Below are positions 6,972-7,592 of a DNA stretch of 7,592 bases, in pieces; within the stretch, counting starts at the first letter, position 1; every line of letters starts with the position of its first letter. Both the position numbers and the translations under genes were made by a program. This DNA comes from Chloroflexota bacterium (GTDB lineage Bacteria; Chloroflexota; Anaerolineae; Anaerolineales; UBA4823), in NCBI GenBank assembly GCA_030636125.1, contig DAOVXM010000114.1:1-7592 (forward strand), written 5' to 3'. Below the pieces are notes generated by a model. The model was not told the origin of the DNA. It searched no databases and was given only the letters and a program-made list of their open reading frames with translations.

Positions 6972-7024
6972 CCGACAAACAGGTGTGCGTGGGGCGCATG
7001 CCCCCACGCACACCTGTTTGTCGG
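6972..7024. repeat. Long perfect hairpin, palindromic repeat copy B
   Basis: A 23-base arm (6972-6994, from CCGACAAACAGG to GTGGGG) is perfectly complementary to 7002-7024 across a seven-base loop. The inner part (6982-7014) begins GGTGTGCG and ends ACACC and closely follows copy A at 5951-5985. The outer arm CCGACAAACA/TGTTTGTCGG is unrelated to copy A's A/T-run arm. No T run follows on either strand, so a classic terminator is less likely than at copy A. It lies 66 bases before the start of the next gene. Confidence 0.8.
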
Positions 7025-7090
7025 CATTCACTCATATTGGCAAAAGAATTGATAATGTGGTGGATTTAACCTAAGGGAAGGGTTTAATGT

Positions 7091-7465
7091 ATGGGGACTT
7101 CACGTGTCCTGATTCATTATAAACCGCAACTATATACGGATTTGTTCGCCAGGATTTTCCAGTCCATAGGGTCAGTAGAATTATATGACCCTAACTCACC
7201 TGTATTGAAGACTTTTAATGGGAAGGCACCCCCGGAAATTGTGGATGTGGTTGTGTTCTCATTGGATGTAGGCGATCAGCCTGGGTTTAAATCTCTCCCG
7301 GAATGGTTTCACTCGGTTAAACTTCTGACCTTTTCTCCAACAGGAGATGTGGGTTACAGGCGGTTGCCGGGTGAAGATAATTGGGAGGAGATCCAGCCTT
7401 TTGGCATGGACCAGTTAATCCATGAGATAGTGGGGAGCCAGGCTCTGGTCGAAGATGCTGATTAA
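7091..7465 (+). CDS. Small protein of unknown function with receiver-like pattern lacking phosphorylation residues
   Basis: A 124-residue soluble protein not recognised as a named family. The ATG at 7091 follows AAGGGAAGGG (7073-7082) with eight bases between. Strand/helix order resembles a response-regulator receiver domain, at the same length: SRVLIHY (4-10) then a helix, DVVVFSLD (52-59), VKLLTFSP (76-83) and GMDQLIHEIVG (105-115). The usual acidic pair after strand 1 is replaced by HYKP, and the phospho-acceptor position in strand 3 aligns with Ser 57, with Asp 59 two residues on. The conserved Lys is not seen. If the fold is right, it is a pseudo-receiver that signals without phosphorylation. 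There is no signal peptide or membrane segment. It follows a response-regulator gene on the same strand but is separated by a hairpin-rich gap. The CDS is likely real; the fold is inference. Confidence 0.75.
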   Translation: MGTSRVLIHYKPQLYTDLFARIFQSIGSVELYDPNSPVLKTFNGKAPPEIVDVVVFSLDVGDQPGFKSLPEWFHSVKLLTFSPTGDVGYRRLPGEDNWEEIQPFGMDQLIHEIVGSQALVEDAD

Positions 7466-7592
7466 GAATTCGTTTCTCGTATATGTTGCTCCTTTGATTC
7501 ATCAATGGCCGCGGTCAAGTAGGCGCCGAATAGTAAAATCCAACTGATCATATAGATCCAGAACAGCAAGGCGATAATCGCTCCCAAAGAGC
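7462..7592 (-). CDS. YihY/BrkB-like membrane protein, C-terminal end (partial)
   Basis: Reading the minus strand from the right edge, the frame starting at 7590 gives 42 residues from SLGAIIALLFWIYMISWILL to ETNS and stops at TAA (7464-7462). The hydrophobic 'LGA.IALLFWIYM.SWILLFGA.LTAAI' pattern is that of the last membrane segment of YihY/BrkB (formerly 'ribonuclease BN') inner-membrane proteins, followed by a short charged cytoplasmic tail. The start lies outside the window. Its stop overlaps the stop of the convergent plus-strand gene by four bases (TTAA, 7462-7465), leaving no room for a terminator between them. The stretch is short, so the family call is moderate, but an unbroken hydrophobic frame ending neatly here supports a real gene. 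Confidence 0.62.
   Translation of the reverse strand, partial: SLGAIIALLFWIYMISWILLFGAYLTAAIDESKEQHIRETNS

Larger units (their letters stand above)
6736..7090. other. 355-base intergenic region rich in inverted repeats
   Basis: No convincing gene lies here on either strand. From left to right it holds a small GC-rich inverted repeat just after the response-regulator stop (GGTACC 6753-6758 with GGTGCC 6762-6767), two direct AATTAGG copies (6781-6787 and 6792-6798), a chain of overlapping stem-loops ending in a T run (6817-6887), an AT-rich stretch with an imperfect inverted repeat (6923-6961), and a long perfect hairpin (6972-7024). AAGGGAAGGG at 7073-7082 is the ribosome binding site of the next gene. 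No promoter pair could be named with confidence. Confidence 0.7.

Noticed and set aside
7317..7505. Minus-strand frame of 62 codons at the right end
   Set aside because: It is in another frame from the membrane-protein tail, overlaps the small plus-strand gene and has no membrane or family pattern.
1..7592. CRISPR arrays, tRNA or rRNA genes, transposase genes
   Set aside because: No regularly spaced repeats, no tRNA-like cloverleaf noticed, and no transposase motifs in any supported frame.

Overview
The window carries part of a Tad (type IVc / Flp) pilus locus, followed by a response-regulator gene, a small unrecognised gene and the tail of a convergent membrane-protein gene. The Tad proteins, the LysM-tailed TPR protein with one membrane anchor, and the GC-rich palindromic intergenic repeats fit a bacterium such as a member of the Chloroflexota (Anaerolineae-like). 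That taxon is an inference from gene style; nothing here, such as rRNA, fixes it.

Layout, left to right. Bases 1-572 hold the 3' end of a CpaE/TadZ-like ATPase. It is followed on the same strand by tadB (639-1610) and tadC (1653-2603), the paired inner-membrane platform proteins. Next comes a membrane-anchored TPR protein ending in a LysM domain (2713-4461), then the secretion ATPase cpaF/tadA (4541-5905). The ATPase gene lies after tadB/tadC and the TPR gene, not before tadB as in many Tad loci. A terminator-like hairpin (5944-5992) closes this block. A NarL/FixJ-type response regulator follows (6079-6735), then a 355-base gap rich in inverted repeats, then a 124-residue protein with a receiver-like pattern but no phosphorylation residues (7091-7465). 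Its stop codon overlaps, on the opposite strand, the stop of a YihY/BrkB-like gene that runs off the right edge.

How the genes work together (family knowledge plus inference): CpaE localises the machine, CpaF powers it, TadB and TadC form the membrane platform, and the TPR-LysM protein probably ties the assembly to the cell wall, perhaps standing in for the TadD lipoprotein. The response regulator may control the locus. The pilin, prepilin peptidase and CpaB-type genes are not in this window.

The non-coding DNA holds the less expected signals. A 29-base near-identical element sits upstream of both the TPR-LysM gene and the response regulator. Two intergenic hairpins share a GC-rich core but have unrelated, internally complementary outer arms. 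A chain of mutually exclusive stem-loops ends in a run of ten T. A seven-codon leader ORF with a good ribosome binding site lies before cpaF. None is proof of a new system, but each can be tested by comparative searches.
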